64,000 nucleotides of DNA from CAVQHY01 sp963712465 (lineage in GTDB: Bacteria; Actinomycetota; Thermoleophilia; Gaiellales; Gaiellaceae): positions 434,001 through 498,000 of the forward strand of contig CAVQHY010000006.1 of the NCBI GenBank assembly GCA_963712465.1, written 5' to 3'. This document shows positions 63,192-64,000 of this stretch, piece by piece. The notes beneath the pieces were generated by a model. That model was not told where the DNA came from. It saw only the letters and a program-made list of their open reading frames with translations, and did not search any database. Within the stretch, counting starts at the first letter, position 1. Each line of letters opens with the position of its first letter. A program made the position numbers and the translations under genes.

Positions 63192-63928
63192 CCGGCTTCG
63201 ACCCGGCGGGGGTCGCCGAGACGCCCTTCGGCGCCCCGCTCGTGCCGAACCTGCCGCTGCGGATGCGCAACACGGAGATCCTGACGGTCTTCTATCGCAG
63301 CGAGCCCGAGGCGATTGCGCGGCTCCTCCCCGAGCAGCTCGACGCGACGAGCGACCTCGTGATCGTCCACCTCTACCTGATGCACGATGCGGACTGGTTC
63401 GGGGTCTACACGGAGTCGGCCGTCCAGCTCCCGGCCCGCCACGTCGCGAGCGGGACCGACGGCGCGTACTCGCCGTTTCTCTTCGTCGAGTCGGACGGCG
63501 CCGTCGCGGCCGGGCGCGAGATCTACGGCCAGCCGAAGAAGTGGGGGAGGGTCGAGCTCGCTCCCGACGGCGACCTGCTCGTCGGCCGGCTCTGGCGAAA
63601 CGGCATCGACGTCCTCACGGCGACGACGCCGTACAAGCAGGCCGCTGCGACCGCGGCCGACCTCGAGCGCCACGCCCCGTTTCGGACGAACCTCAACCTC
63701 AAGGTGATCCCCGCGGTCGACGGCGAAGGGGCGGCGCTGCGCGAGCTCACCGCGCGCACGCTCGCCGACGTCGTCGTCCACGAGGTGTGGAGCGGGCCCG
63801 GCACCGTCGAGCTGCGGCCGAACGCGCAGGCGCCGCTCCATCTGCTGCCGGTGCTGGACGTCGTCGAGGCGTTCCACTGGCGCGCCGACTTCACGCTGGT
63901 CTACGGAACCACCCTGGAGCGCCTGTGA
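63188..63928 (+). CDS. Acetoacetate decarboxylase-like protein
   Basis: A 246-residue ADC-fold protein. The Schiff-base Lys lies in REIYGQPKKWGRVEL, preceded by AYSPFLFVESD. ADC relatives decarboxylate beta-keto acids or, in other branches, act as aldolase-dehydratases. In this operon it may process a keto acid made from the sugar. GTG 63188 is preferred for its GTGA overlap; GTG 63176 is also in frame. Confidence 0.83.
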   Translation: MTGFDPAGVAETPFGAPLVPNLPLRMRNTEILTVFYRSEPEAIARLLPEQLDATSDLVIVHLYLMHDADWFGVYTESAVQLPARHVASGTDGAYSPFLFVESDGAVAAGREIYGQPKKWGRVELAPDGDLLVGRLWRNGIDVLTATTPYKQAAATAADLERHAPFRTNLNLKVIPAVDGEGAALRELTARTLADVVVHEVWSGPGTVELRPNAQAPLHLLPVLDVVEAFHWRADFTLVYGTTLERL

Positions 63929-64000
63929 CGGGACCGATCCACCACACCGGGCTGACCGTGCGCGACCTCGATCGCTCGGTCGCCTTCTATCGCGACCTGC
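63925..64000 (+). CDS. VOC-family protein, N-terminal fragment
   Basis: GTG 63925 overlaps the decarboxylase-like stop (GTGA). The 25 residues present, including HHTGLTVRDLDRSVAFY, are the first strand and helix of a glyoxalase/VOC domain. The gene runs off the window. Confidence 0.75.
   Translation, partial: MTGPIHHTGLTVRDLDRSVAFYRDL

Overview
The window is about 64 kb of high-GC DNA with dense coding, many GTG/TTG starts and frequent 4-bp gene overlaps. It reads as an actinobacterium. A mycothiol-type formaldehyde dehydrogenase paired with a metallo-beta-lactamase (MBL) hydrolase, FolE2, ThyX, form II CoxL and surface proteins with 'AVT..KI' repeats fit a soil or groundwater Thermoleophilia-like lineage. 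That placement is inference and no rRNA is present. Several otherwise complete genes carry one-base frameshifts, so the sequence may contain assembly indels.

Region by region. (1) 1-6.5 kb holds the end of a formate/nitrite transporter, a HAD-GH65 fusion phosphorylase, a tandem universal stress protein, a flavodoxin-fold quinone reductase, and a deiodinase/peroxiredoxin-like gene with an in-frame TGA at the redox-active position followed by a bacterial-type SECIS hairpin. This last gene is a strong selenoprotein candidate. (2) 6.7-13.5 kb is an arsenic island. aioB-aioA (arsenite oxidase), a cupredoxin and a DUF6457 (molybdenum-cofactor-linked) gene lie divergent from an arsR across a perfect palindrome. 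An aquaporin, an arsR remnant and an arsR-arsM pair follow. (3) 13.5-25.4 kb is mixed metabolism: a channel-like membrane protein, an MBL hydrolase, KDPG aldolase plus sugar kinase, enoyl-CoA hydratase, a CPA2 antiporter, a formaldehyde/mycothiol pair and two repeat-stalk surface proteins. (4) 25.5-31.1 kb holds a frameshifted amine-oxidase-type flavoprotein, an ABM protein and coxSLM (form II). (5) 31.3-39.9 kb is housekeeping: DUF72, thyX, methyltransferase, ECF sigma/anti-sigma pair, SOD, plsY, folE2, a histidine-kinase-like pseudokinase, a Fpg-family glycosylase and the primary sigma factor. (6) 39.9-45.6 kb holds one intact and one decayed polytopic membrane protein, a CDF transporter with three C-terminal domain copies and a deleted dienelactone hydrolase. 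(7) 45.7-64 kb is a large sugar or sugar-acid catabolic locus. It has two ABC sugar importers (each a binding protein and two permeases), one shared ATPase, a LacI regulator, four SDRs, a D-2-hydroxyacid dehydrogenase, an enolase-superfamily dehydratase, a fumarase/ASL-type lyase, an M24 peptidase-like enzyme, an acetoacetate-decarboxylase-like protein and the start of a VOC protein.

How it works together. In the arsenic island, As(III) sensed by ArsR would release an operator lying between the -35 and -10 of the aio promoter. AioBA would oxidise arsenite and pass electrons to the cupredoxin, while AqpS and ArsM offer efflux and methylation routes. In the sugar locus, three copies of a CAA[A/T]CG[N]TTG LacI-type operator overlap predicted promoters before the first binding protein, before the LacI-divergent SDR and before the shared ATPase. 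This ties the three transcription units into one regulon.
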